Assembly (NCBI GenBank): GCA_947034895.1 | Contig: OX344764.1 | Location: 44,745,348 to 44,809,347, forward strand | Reading direction: 5' to 3' | DNA length: 64,000 nt | Source of the DNA: Rhytidiadelphus loreus | Lineage: Eukaryota > Streptophyta > Bryopsida > Hypnales > Hylocomiaceae | In this document: piece after piece, positions 35,174 to 46,461 of the stretch | Layout: each line of letters starts with the position of its first letter | Numbering within the stretch: position 1 is the stretch's first letter | Notes under the pieces: generated by a model | The model's input: the letters and a program-made list of their open reading frames with translations, nothing else | What the model was told of the DNA's origin: nothing | The model's database searches: none | Translations under genes and position numbers: made by a program

Positions 35174-38100
35174 TAAGGTCTTGTGTCCCTTACATGGCCC
35201 CTAGATTAAATAGTAGTTGCCTCAATAATTGAACAAAAGGGTACCTAAATAAATTTAATATTTTTATACTATTCCATTTTAAAGCATATCCTATTTTAAT
35301 TTTAATACCTATCTCCTCATACTATACCATCTATATTATATCTAATAGTTTTCAAATTTTTAATTTCAAAGAATAAAATGCACCATTTATTTCAACCCAT
35401 ACTACTTTCAAAACTAATGCACAATGCCCCCATCAGTGAACTATAAATTACTCGTACTACAAAGAGTCGAAGAGAATGATTTCTTGATTTCTTGAAAAAT
35501 ATCCAAATGCAAGTAGTCCAAAAAATTCTAAATGTGTAAATGAATGCAAAAAACGGTTTAGGGAACATCAAGAAGTCGAGTTTCACAAATTTATACTAGT
35601 ATGTTCATACATATTTAGAAACTTACAATTCTTTTAAAAACTTATAATTTTCATTTGCCAATGTGTTAATAACAGTCTCATGTGTGTATTCCACATTGTT
35701 GTATGTGAAAAATCCTTAAGTGGATAATAAAAGGCACTTTCAATAAAGTTATTAACTAATAATTCTAACTATATGTAAAACCGTCCAATTAGAATTTAAA
35801 ATTGATTGTAAAAATCATTATTATGCATCATATTGTGTGACAATTGAATTTTTTTGTGTTAAAATTTTGTGTTTAGATTCCAAAAGACTTCAGATTTGTG
35901 GATAAAATATTTATGACTATTTTACATCTTATGTAATTTTTTTGGATGTTTCAGATACGTTTTACTATTTTTAATCTCTTAAGTTCTTTGACTATTTTTT
36001 ACAAAAAATATCCAAAACTATCAATTTTTAGTGCAATGAGTACAATTGAAAAATAAAAACATTTTTCAAATTTTCAATCTAAAAAATCTGAACTAGTGTG
36101 TACTATAGGAATGTGTGGAAAAGTTTTTAGCATACATGACTACAAAGATTGTAAGATTATAACATTTGAATTTTTTTATAAGTAATTTGGTCCCTACCCA
36201 ACAAAATCAATACACTCCAAGAAAATGAGGGCATATAGTTTGATTCAACATTATGGAAAAAGAGGTACTATCCAACTTTGGAAATTTAGATCATTGGATA
36301 GGTAATTATGCTAATTACTTGCATGCCAATTTTCAAAGATATTGGAGGTGTTTAATATATCCCAAATCATCTTGCATAAACTAGACATCTAAAATATGCA
36401 ACTACATGGGTAAGATTTCAACTTTTTTTGTGAACTCATTTTTTAGAAGAATCAAAATTACAAAGGTAAACACAAATCTTCACCTCTTTAAATCAAGTAC
36501 AAAAATATATAAAATATAAAATCTCATAAATTTACTCTAGAATTTGAGCTAATAAATCTAAAATTGTCTTATTATTGCCATTTTCAGTACAATGAGTGAA
36601 ATTTAATATATTATTGATCTACACTACAAGGAAAATGTGTAGAAAAAATTTCATTCCATTTAGCTTTAAGATTGCAAGATATAAGTGTACAAAGTTAATG
36701 AAAAAAATTCACAATTGGGTTCACAATTTGTCACATTGCTTGCCCTCTCTATTACCAAACTATTCAAGCTTCCCTTAAACTTTTGTGGCCCCATAATTTT
36801 TGACTCAATACCTCATTGAAAAAAAGTTTATATTTTCAAAAAACTTAAACAACTCCTTATCATTGGTAAAAAATTCACTTTCATCTACTAAAAATTGACT
36901 TTATATGAACCTATTTTAAAACCTTTAAAAAGTTCTATGCGAAGATGAGCTTAAAGAATTTTTGGGATTAAACAACCTCTAATGGGATGTCACATTTGCA
37001 AATTTGGATTTTATGTTTACAAAATTTTCTAACTCATTAAAGCAATTTGGGATTGAAAATTGAGATGTGAGATTATCTTCTAAGATTATAAAGAACATCA
37101 ATTTTGTTAAATTGGCAATATTCCACAAACAAAAGATTGCTATGTATATCTTCACAAATGTCTATTTTAAGGCCACAAAGTAGAACATGCATAGATTTAG
37201 GGTTCCATCCCAATGACTTGAACTACACCAAATTCTTACAGTACTGTCAATTGAATGAAATTGACATTGCAAAAAATTATGGAGATTTTTACACATTCAA
37301 AGTATCTACATTACACATGCAATCAAAGTGTTCTACCTATACTTGAGTGTGGGGATTATAAAATTTAATGAAGATGTAATTAGTTGACTAAAAGCCTCTT
37401 TGAATTGGAAACAATGGTCCATATTTATTTTTAATTTGAATTGTTTTACTATTTAATAAAATTAAAACCTCAAAATATGTTAATATGTGTTTAATTGAAA
37501 TTTACATTGATTTACATAGTTTTGTCCTTCATTTTTGGAGAATTTTGCTTTTCAACTTTATTTGAACTTTTAGAATTAGATTATTTCTAATTATTATTAG
37601 TTTTACATATTTGTTATTTGTTTTTTGAAAAAATTCCACTAGTTTATAGTACTTCTAGTATCATACTAAATGCAACAAAATCATTAGGATTATTGCAATC
37701 AATGTTGAACATGTTACCTACTCATTAAACTATCAAAAAATTTATTAGGTATTATTGGAAGTGAAAATGGCATTTTGGAATCTCTTAGTTCTACATGTTC
37801 AAGATATCATATGAATAAACTACAAATTTTTAAAGTACAAATATTATATTTATTCAAAATGAATGCTAGAGTCTTTTGAATAGATGATGAACGTTCTAGG
37901 TTAAAATTCATAGGGATTAGTTTTAAAAACTAATATTGTAAGTGAAGGGCAGGGTTGGCATGTCTTTGTTGAATAATGATTTAGTTCCAAAAACTAAGTT
38001 TTGTCAAATGCTAAAAATATAATTCTTTTGCAATATTCATTTTTTACACCATACCAAAATTTTGTTTTTGGAAAAAATAATTTTCCAATAATTTTGGCAT

Positions 38101-39166
38101 GTATTTTTATAATGGTTTTCATTAAACTTTCCCTACAACTACTGTAGCATTTAGGTGCTACAACCTTATTGACTTTTCAATATTTTTCTATAAAACAATG
38201 AACTTTCAAAATCTTATTCATTTTGATGAATTTGAGTACTAAAACCCTCAAAATTGATGGCATGTAAATTTGGAACTTTAGAAGGAAATAAAGAAATTCG
38301 ACAATTGACTAATGGCCACATGTTTGCCTTAGTAAATGTCAAATCAACAAAATAATTAATTACAATCCTCTAAAGCCTTTCAATGATCCATAAAGTCTTT
38401 TCCATCCCATCCCAAAAGTAAGCTCAGATGCCTTAGTCAAACTCATAGTGGATTTCTAGCTTTTAATTTGGTATTCAAATTGCACTAATAAAAATGAAGT
38501 GTGGCAAGTCTAATCTCTATTAACTCCTAAACGTTCAGATCCTTCTCCAAAATTGAAGATTTGGGAAAAATCATGATAAAGTACTATTTGGAAGAATATT
38601 TTGGAATTCATATACAAATAAAAGTTGTAGATTTTGAGTTTTAGATTCCATCTTTATGGTTAGATTCACCAATTTTGCCACCAATATTTTCTTTTTAATT
38701 TGAAAGAAAAATTTCAAAATTCCTTCAAAATTTGAATAGAAGCAAAATATTATCATTTTTTGAGTAAAATTTGTTGGAATGCATTTTAAATGAGGTTCTC
38801 TTGACATGGTGATTTTTTGAAATTTTTGTGTTCTTCAAATCAATGACCTCATTTTTGCAAATCCAGTTTTGAATTAGAGTCAATGCAATTTTGGCTTAGT
38901 CAACCACTTGACATTCTTCCACATTTGTAATTTTAGAAAAACATATACTCTAACAACACCAAATCCAACCGTTAGATAGGACAACAACTTGATAAAGTAT
39001 CTTTACAAATTAGGATGACTTTCATCCAAGCAAAATGAGGAAGAAACAAGAATTTCAATTTGTTCATCGTCCAGAAATTAGACATTGGAGCCCTTAGGGG
39101 TTGTGCCTTGTGTTGTTGACACAACCATGAGGTGTCATTTGTAATTGTTGCAAAAGTAACCATTAC
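35174..39166. other. very AT-rich intergenic DNA with diverged repeat fragments
   Basis: No gene was recognised. At 35990-36180 and 36575-36720 the order of words resembles the left part of families A and B (CAATTTTTAGTGCAATGAGT; GATTGCAAGATATAAGTG), suggesting old copies. At 37780-37905 there is a diverged copy of the sequence that precedes the family A element at 14225-14350. Confidence 0.4.
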
Positions 39167-39442
39167 ATGTTATTTCAGGCCTCTGAGAAACCGTTTGAGG
39201 GTTGTTCCCCTTCACCGTTCCCTTGCAGTGAAGGACGAACAACTGTTCAAAAAACAAATTCAAAAATTCAAAAATTTAATTCTTCAAATGTAAAAAGAAG
39301 TTGAAAAAAAAAATTCAAAAAATGTGTTGGCAGCCTCTCAGCCATGTAGGACTGCCGAGGTGTTAGGCCAACAATCGTGTTCCCTACGTTCTCATAGCAA
39401 TAGAACCCACGGTCTCTCGAAGGCCCGGGAAACCATCTAATG
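39167..39442. mobile_element. MITE, family E copy 4
   Basis: Left: CATTACATGTTATTTCAGGC, then CTCTGAGAAACCG. Right, inverted: ACATTAGATGGTTTCCCGGG, then CCTTCGAGAGACCG. The centre contains GCAGCCTCTCAGCCATGTAG, matching the other copies. Confidence 0.6.
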
Positions 39443-40092
39443 TGCATATTCTTCTATAATTCTCCTTTTACATTTGTTTTTTTTATTACTTTAAAGTATT
39501 TGTAACACTGATATTTAATATGATCATGCTGTGTGATATTAGTTTTTGCATTATATTTTAAAAAATTGTTTGGCATACAAAAATGGTATGTTAAACACAA
39601 TTTAATCCTTAAATACCAGGTTGGTGACTATGGAATTCATCCCTTTGAGTATTGTGTGACATCATCTAGTTTAAAAACAACAAAAGTACTCATTGGAGGT
39701 CAAACTTCTATGCAAGATCTCTCCTTTTTGTACAAAATTCCAAGGATGAACAATTGCACTTCTATCCTACATAGAAAGATTTTTTGTTTCCCATCGGACA
39801 AAAAATGTCCTTGGCATTGTTTAAAGGTTAAAAATAAAGGTAAAAATAAAAATATAAGTAGAAAGGTGAAAGTGAGAATGAAAATAAAATAAATCCAAAG
39901 AAAAAATAAATGTATATGTGCAATGTCGCGGCCCTCTACAACCAATTTTCTAAAGTTTGTCCAATTTTTTTTGCACCCCCCTTTGCCAAGTGTTTGCCAT
40001 TAGAGTATTAAGCATGTCTCTGTCAACTCAGTAGTCTAAGAGATTCTAACATACATCACAAAACTAACAAATTAACTAACTATCTATTTTAA
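39443..40092 (+). repeat. dispersed repeat following the family E copy
   Basis: 39690-39800 (TCAAACTTCTATGCAAGATC, AAAATTCCAAGGATGAACAA, CCTACATAGAAAGATT) matches 55585-55690, which also follows a family E copy, and 16395-16490, which precedes one. The 119-residue frame at 39533-39892 lies in this repeat and is not regarded as a gene. Confidence 0.5.
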
Positions 40093-40094
40093 TA

Positions 40095-40650
40095 CTCCCT
40101 CCGTCCCATAATGATCTTCCTGTTGGCCTTCTTTTTTTGTCCCAAAATGATCTTCCTATTGCACTTTGTGATGTTGAAATTAGTCAAATTCGGCTTATGA
40201 TTGTTATTTGAGACTAGCAAAACAACTCTAAGTGGTTGTTTTTGCTCCATCCATGCAAACATCAAGCAAAAGACAAATAAAATGATTGAAAGCTTCAATC
40301 CGCACTTTTATTTTTTATTTTTTGCATCTCTTTGAGTATTTTCCAATTGAAGTAGATTAAGCTTTGGAAGCCGAAACAAAGGTCTATACATGGTCTTAGG
40401 CATATGCTAAATGGCAACCTCACATTCAACAATTAAGTGCTCACTGGTGTTCTTTAAAAACGCCCCAAAATATTCACTTTTCAATATTATAAAACTACAC
40501 TTTGAAAAGGGCTTCAAAACTCAAACTTTTTAGGATGCAAAGAGAACACCAAACTCTACATACTATACAAATTGAGTTTTCAAAAAGTTATTTTTATCCT
40601 TAATCCATAAGATTTAGTCTAAGAGGAAGATCATTTTGGGACGGAGGTAG
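40095..40650. mobile_element. Stowaway-like MITE (Tc1/mariner type)
   Basis: The left end CTCCCTCCGTCCCATAATGA follows TA. The right end TTTTGGGACGGAGGTAG is followed by TA. CTCCCTCCGTCCC is the Stowaway terminal consensus. It is 556 bp long and homologous inside to 11857-12424. It contains no transposase. Confidence 0.82.
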
Positions 40651-42116
40651 TAGTATTCATGTGTCTAGATGCATGTATGTGGCTAATGTGTTGACTTTTA
40701 TGAAGATCGCACTTTTTAAAAGATCAAATTTAGTCTAATAATTCCAAGAGTAGGAGACCTTTTAAAATCAAGAGTCAAGAGTGTTGAAAAATTAGATACC
40801 TAAGGAACCAATGACATCATGGTTGGTAGATATTTTCATCTCTTTGCACATTGATCCAAAAATGCATGAGAGGACATTTTGTATCCCTTAAAGGATATTA
40901 AAGAAGCTTTCAAGATGGAATTTTTTTAATTTCATCTAAGTTTTAATTTTTTTTGAAGGAGTTGCTTGAATTTAATTTCAATAAAAGTTGTTGGATATTC
41001 CCTCCTGGTGATATTTCTTGATGTTCTACATAAGAAAACAGTGGCAAATTCACAGATCAATGGAGAGTATTTTGGCAAATTCTGCTTCTTTCTCTTTATT
41101 TGAATTTTAGTCATATTAATGATCTTTTTTGAATCTAAGATCAATAGATGAAATAAAGCTTATCAAGTCAAAATTCTATTCTAATTTGAAATTTTGAAAT
41201 TATTTTGAAATTCAATACTTTAATACAATCTGAACTTTTGGCCTATACTCATAGAGTGATGAGTTTCTAATTTTAAAATGATGTGGTAAATTGATTTGAC
41301 CCATGATGCTCTACACTATAACATACACATATGGAAAAAAATTCAGTTTTTTTAACCTTATTAAATATTTGATATGATTTGTTTTTTAATTTAAAAAAAT
41401 TCATGATAATTTCAAATTTTCTCCAAAATATCTGAAAATTTATAAATTACAAAAGACATGTAATTACATCTATAAATAATAAACAATTTTTTAAATTTAA
41501 CTATAGTTGTAGATAAATAATGGGAGCATATTGAAAGAAGGACTTTGAAATTTTTAGAAAGTGGATCCTTCTTTTTGGAGGTAACCCACTTTTGTTTGAG
41601 TCCATTGGATAGAATTTATACCATTAATAGTTGGTAACTAAGAAGTACGGTATCCTTTGTTTCTACCAGAGTTGATAGGATTGCATCACAGTATCTACAA
41701 CCTTTGTTGTCCTATGTGCAAGACAAATTACTATAATTAATTGGTCATAAATCAAAGTATTTGACTCCAAGATGGAAACACATGAAAATGCCCGTGAATT
41801 CATTCTTGACCACAAATAATCCCCTACAATGTTCCACCAAAGTGCAATTAAACCATTCTTATGAATAATTGCAATTAGTTGATTGTTGATTATCTAAATT
41901 TTGGTTTTAGGATCAAGTTATGTGACTGTTTCAATAGCCTAGGGAACTTCAACTTTGAAATTTCATAGTAATTATATGTCTAAATGATTTATTCAACTTT
42001 TTTATTTATTAAAATTCATGATTTTCAATTGCTAATACTACAAAAATGTTTTTCTTATAAAAGATGCCTCCAACTATAATGAATTGCTTGTTTTGACAAT
42101 TTCGGGTGTTTTCACC
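40651..42116. other. AT-rich intergenic DNA, nothing recognised
   Basis: Short frames only. No domains or repeat ends were found. Confidence 0.4.
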
Positions 42117-42414
42117 TTAACCCTTGAAGGATTGTGAAGACCAAAATTGTCCAATGGATGACTTCACTGTAAAATGTAGAAACAAAAAAATGCACATATT
42201 GGTTTAGTAATTGGGACATTTGGGTGACTATCTTGATCACGGGGGGCTACATCTTTCAAGGGTTAACCCTTAAAAGACACAGAGACCAAAAAGTAGTCAA
42301 TGGATGACTTCATTGTTCATTGTAGAACAAAAAATGCACTTAATAATCTTGGCCAATAATTGAAGCAATTTTGGTGACGACCTTGGTTACGGGAGTGCAT
42401 CCTCCAAGGGTTAA
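42117..42414 (+). mobile_element. two abutting TTAA-bounded miniature elements (family D)
   Basis: TTAA occurs at 42117-42120, 42263-42266 and 42411-42414. Between them lie two related but diverged units of 142 and 144 bp. Each begins CCCTTRAA and ends CAAGGG, and each contains CAATGGATGACTTCA, TGTAGAA and AATGCAC. The middle TTAA is shared. This arrangement suggests insertion into TTAA sites. No coding capacity is present. Confidence 0.72.
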
Positions 42415-42631
42415 CCTAGATTTGATCACTTTGGAACCACTCACTCCTTCCAGATATTGACAGACATTGTGAATTTCTTATCATTTCAGTGCATCCTGAA
42501 ATTTATGGAGGTTTTCTTAATTTCTCACCCCAATGGCAAATCATATTTCCAAACGGGAGCTATCGCGATGGAAAGAGAAGTCGACAGAAGTCGAATTCTA
42601 AAGCCACACAGCTTCCTTCAAACGCCTCTTA

Positions 42632-42875
42632 AACCTCATGATCAAAGCAGCAATGTAAATTTGCAAATCTGTACCGCAACAAATTTGAAGTCACAACAAA
42701 TTTGAAGCCACAACAAATTTGAATCACTAAGAGCTCCGAATCATGATCAAAGCAGCATTGTAAATTTGCAATCCGTACCGCAACAAATTTGAAGCACTAA
42801 GAGCTCCGAATCATGATCAAAGCAGCAATGTAAATTTGCAAATCCGTACCGCAACAAATTTGAATCACTAAGCTG
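42632..42875 (+). repeat. minisatellite, about 80-bp unit, three copies
   Basis: Each unit contains CATGATCAAAGCAGCAATGT, then AAATTTGCAAATCCGTACCG, CAACAAATTTGAA and CACTAAGAGCTCCGAA, with small length differences. The first unit has the CAACAAATTTGAAG part triplicated. 42440-43080 as a whole is GC-richer than its surroundings, possibly a relic of a gene leader. Confidence 0.72.
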
Positions 42876-43097
42876 CACAACTTTGATACAAATAAGAGTT
42901 CCGAGGAAACTTTTCGGGTCGCAGCAGAATGCGGAATGCACGAAGTCATACACACTCGACATAGCTAGGGTTTGCTGTTAGGAGGGAGCAAAATATATTA
43001 TCATACACAGAAGGTCGAGGCTCGGGAGAGGTTCGGAATGGCGGAATGAGATGTTTGCACTCGATCGGAGGAGCTCATTGCCCTCGCTAAAACCTTG

Positions 43098-43207
43098 ATA
43101 ACGAAAAAGTGACCGATGAATGACTTTCGGCATTCTAAGCATAGAAATACACATATTCATCTTGTCAATGGATAAGTTTGTAGTTGATGACCATGTTGAT
43201 AGATTAA
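43098..43207 (+). repeat. short TTAA-type miniature element (family D copy 5)
   Basis: Contains GTGACCGATGAATGACTTTC and AGAAATACACATATTC, and ends AGATTAACCCCTAAATG, with TTAA at 43204-43207. The left end is not clear. Confidence 0.45.
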
Positions 43208-44336
43208 CCCCTAAATGATGGACCCATCACCAATGATTTCAAGCCTCACTGCCCGTCACTTAGTTTGTTGCCATTTTGCAACTAGATATGTATGAAAAAA
43301 TTTATATTTATTTTTCAGAGATGAAATTACATGTCTTCATTACTTCACAAAAAATCTAGATTTTTTTGTGGAAAATTGATTTTTTTGAGAATTTTTGAAG
43401 ATAAAGTGAAGAAAAATCACATCAAATAGAAAATTATTTCAACAAATCTGAAAATTTCACCATGTGTGTACATTACAATGAAAAATATCATAGTATAGAT
43501 TCAATTTCCATGTCATTCTATAATTAGAATTCAATAGACATTGAAAATACATACAAAATTCAAATTGCAATCAAATATTTAATACTATAAATTTTTCCAA
43601 AATTCAAATTGGAGTAGAAACTAGAGTAGATGACCTTCATTTTGTTAGTTGGGCTCACACTCAAAAAACATCATTTTTGTGGAGAAATTTCAGATTTAGA
43701 GCAAGGAGCAACTACTTCCCAAAATACACTAAAATAGCATATTTTGTGATCCGTTTTTTTTAAAAGCTTCTCATTTTTGTGAAAACAAACATTGGCTAGA
43801 CTACAAACTCAATTGGATACTCTTTATAACTCAACATGAAAGGTCAACAAGGAAAACAGGGAACAAAGAGCTTTAAAATGGATGAAAAACCTCCCTGGAT
43901 TGCCATCCAAATGCCACAGAATGGCGTTTCAGGCGATCCAGGGTTAAGTGTCCAAAATACACAAGATTACATAGAATTTTTAAAATTATACTCAAGTATT
44001 ATGATAAATAATAGTGTTGCATGTAAGAAGGATATTTTTGTAATCTATAAGTCTTTAATGATCAAAAGTGATTACTTTTATATCTATTTTTAGTAATGGA
44101 AATAAATCATTTAGGGAGCTGCAAGGAAGGTATTAGTATGCCTCATAAAGTGGAGAAATTATATCCTAATTTTTCTTGAATGCTAGGAATATGTTTTTGA
44201 ATGTTACTATACTAGTAATCAACTATTGGCATTTAAAGTGAAATTTTGATTTTTAGCTCATTGATGACTTAGGTTTAAAAGCAGCACTTTGAAGTCATTC
44301 AAGTGAAAAAGAGTTGGTTTGAATCCCTTTTCGTGC
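43208..44336. other. AT-rich intergenic DNA
   Basis: A short imperfect inverted repeat (CCCTGGATTGCC at about 43891 and GGCGATCCAGGG at about 43932) surrounds GGCGTTTCAGG, possibly a relic of a family E end. Nothing else was recognised. Confidence 0.35.
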
Positions 44337-45167
44337 TTAACCCCTAACTGCCTAAGCAACCATACATGGTCGCTCTGAAATTTCAAGTTCATTTTGCAGT
44401 GGGCAATTAAATTCGTTTGATTGTTTTAAAATTGGAGGGGGGGACAATTTTTAGGGTTAAGTATTAAAAACTTTCATTTTTCACTGAAAAAGGTACATAT
44501 TTGATTGTTGAGAGGGCTCCAAAGCCATATATGTCCATTAGTGGAAGTGTCAAGCTTACTAATTTTACTTCATTTTCCAACTCTGAGCAATTTCACTTGA
44601 TTTGAGATTTTAAAACTTGTACTTATCCATTTGCTTTGAAAATGGTCCAATGGAAAGAATAAAGTGTTTTCATGATTTTCACCATTGAAAATTTAAACAA
44701 GCAAGTGTTGATTTGGAGTTATTTGTAATTTGGAGTTATTTGTAATTTTTACTTATTTGAAAGAATTGCATCTCAACAATTGCAAGGTTGATTGTGTAAT
44801 GAGTTTAATAGCTTTTCAAGTGATATTAAGTTTTTTGAAAGGGCATTTTAGTGTGCTAACACAATTTGTAGTTGTTCATGTCACCTCCAATCCCAAAAAC
44901 TTTTATGTGCAAATTTCTGAAACATTGTGGAGAGGGGCGACATACACAAAATGCAAAAAAATATATTTTTCTTATTATAATCTCACAAATTTTATGCAAA
45001 TCTTACACTCAAAATTGGTGTATATACTAATAAGCAAGCTCTTTAAACATCCAAACGGTTAGATTTTGAAAAAAAAAAAAAATTCCTTCAATGGAGATAA
45101 CTATAAGCCCATGCTCTTTTTTCATAGTCAAAACACACTTGAAAAGGCTTGGGCATTTAGGGGTTAA
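44337..45167 (+). mobile_element. family C TTAA-bounded element
   Basis: The left end is TTAACCCCTAACTGCCTAAG. The right end, inverted, is TTAACCCCTAAATGCCCAAG. TTAA lies at both borders (44337-44340 and 45164-45167). The second copy lies inverted at 56194-57123. The 110-residue frame at 44730-45062 lies within it and is broken in the other copy, so it is not a gene. Confidence 0.75.
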
Positions 45168-45519
45168 AGGTCTATTGGAAACCCTCTTAGAGAATGAATT
45201 ATGTACTAAAATATGGCAAGGCATACAACATTGGATTGAGAATTCAACTATTGGCATATTTTGTTTAAATTTTGCTTCTAACATCTAAACCTTATCATGC
45301 TCAAATAAATCACCGTGCCTACAAAATAAGTGACCACTTTTTAACTTTTAAGATATGTAAGAAGTATAATAATGATTCAAATTGGAGGTATCATGTATCA
45401 TTGGACCCGGATGAGCTTGAGTACAAATGTTTGCTACTCTCAATTCATACACCTTCTATGTTAAATATACAAAACACCATGTTTTGTTTAAAATTGATAG
45501 GAATCCTATACCATGTAAC

Positions 45520-45895
45520 AATATAGAAGTCAAGAAGTGATTGATGGATGACTTTCCATATTAATGTAGAAATGAAGAATGCACCTTTTGGTACATAAAC
45601 TAGATCATTTTTTTGGTCAAAAACCATGGTGCATTAGAAGAAGCCCGTTTTTTTTTTAATTTGTTGATGTCAAAGTTGACGGATTTTGCTAGACATCGTT
45701 TGTAACAACTTATGTTTTTATGTCAACAATGACATCCAATGTAACATCTTGACGTTACATTAGATGTCATTGTTGACATAAAAATACAAGTTGTTATAAA
45801 AGATGTCTAGCAAAATCCATCAATTTGATGTTTAAAACATTCAAATAAACACAGTCTTCTTCTAGTGGTGATAGATCTTGTCCTTTCAGAGTTAA
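45520..45895 (+). repeat. family D copy 6, split by a foldback element
   Basis: The left part (GTGATTGATGGATGACTTTC, AATGTAGAAATGAAGAATGC) reaches 45631. The right part (GATCTTGTCCTTTCAGAG-TTAA) resumes at 45868 and ends at TTAA 45892-45895. The insert is described separately. Confidence 0.55.
45632..45867. mobile_element. CACTA-like foldback MITE, 236 bp, almost fully palindromic
   Basis: Its ends are CATTAGAAGAAG and CTTCTTCTAGTG. GTG is repeated directly outside both ends (45629-45631 and 45868-45870). The two halves are near-perfect inverted copies: TTTTATGTCAACAATGACAT (left) and ATGTCATTGTTGACATAAAA (right), with GCTAGACATC and GATGTCTAGC further out. The halves meet around 45750. The CAYTA-type ends and 3-bp duplication point to the CACTA superfamily. 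Confidence 0.72.
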
Positions 45896-45993
45896 AGATT
45901 AAGATAAAACCCTTGATATCACATTTGTATGCAATTTCTTGTGACAAAAAAAATGATAGGTGAGAATATAGAGAGAATTTTGAGTCAATTCCC

Positions 45994-46302
45994 ATTAGAT
46001 GGGATTTTGGGGGGGTGAAGCCATTTCAGGCTGTTCCCCTGTCCGTTCCCCCGTTCCCCATCGAACGCGGCTGATAGTTGTTTTGTTTTTTCAAAAAAAT
46101 AAAAATAAAAAATAAATTTAAAGTTCTTAAAATGGAAAACAAAATTTTATTTTATTTTATTTTATTTTATTTTATTTTTTGAAAAAATCGACGTGACAAT
46201 CGCTTGGCCAGGTCAGCAGGCCCTGCGAACGGCCAGTTTCGTCCACTTTCCCACTTGGGAACTCGCGGCCCTTCCCGGTAGGGAAATCCCATCCAATGGC
46301 TA
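45994..46302. mobile_element. MITE, family E copy 5, in the STT3B promoter
   Basis: Left: CCATTAGATGGGATTTTGGG. Right, inverted: CCATTGGATGGGATTTCCCT. Inside are CCATTTCAGGCTGTTCCCC, an AT-rich centre with a (TTTTA)n run at about 46145-46179, CTTGGCCAGGTCAGCAGGCC and GGGAACTCGCGGCCCTTC. It ends 160 bp before the STT3B start codon. Confidence 0.68.
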
Positions 46303-46461
46303 AGGTTTTCTGAGACGGACCAGAGGATGTGATATTATAGAGGTCTGGCACCCGTCCGATTCAGGCTCGGACGAGGTTCGGGAACTAGGGCGAGAGCACG
46401 TTTGTTGCGAGAAGCGGAAGCGGAAGCAGAGGAGCTTGTTTCGCCATAGCCAGCTCCAGCG

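Noticed and set aside
39533..39892. 119-residue frame
   Set aside because: It overlaps a dispersed repeat also present at 55585 and 16395, where the frame is not kept.
42632..42875. CRISPR-like array
   Set aside because: Units are contiguous without unique spacers and the genome is eukaryotic; it is a minisatellite.
44730..45062. 110-residue frame (LKELHLNNCKVD...) looking faintly LRR-like
   Set aside because: It lies wholly inside the family C element, and the same frame is interrupted in the copy at 56194-57123.
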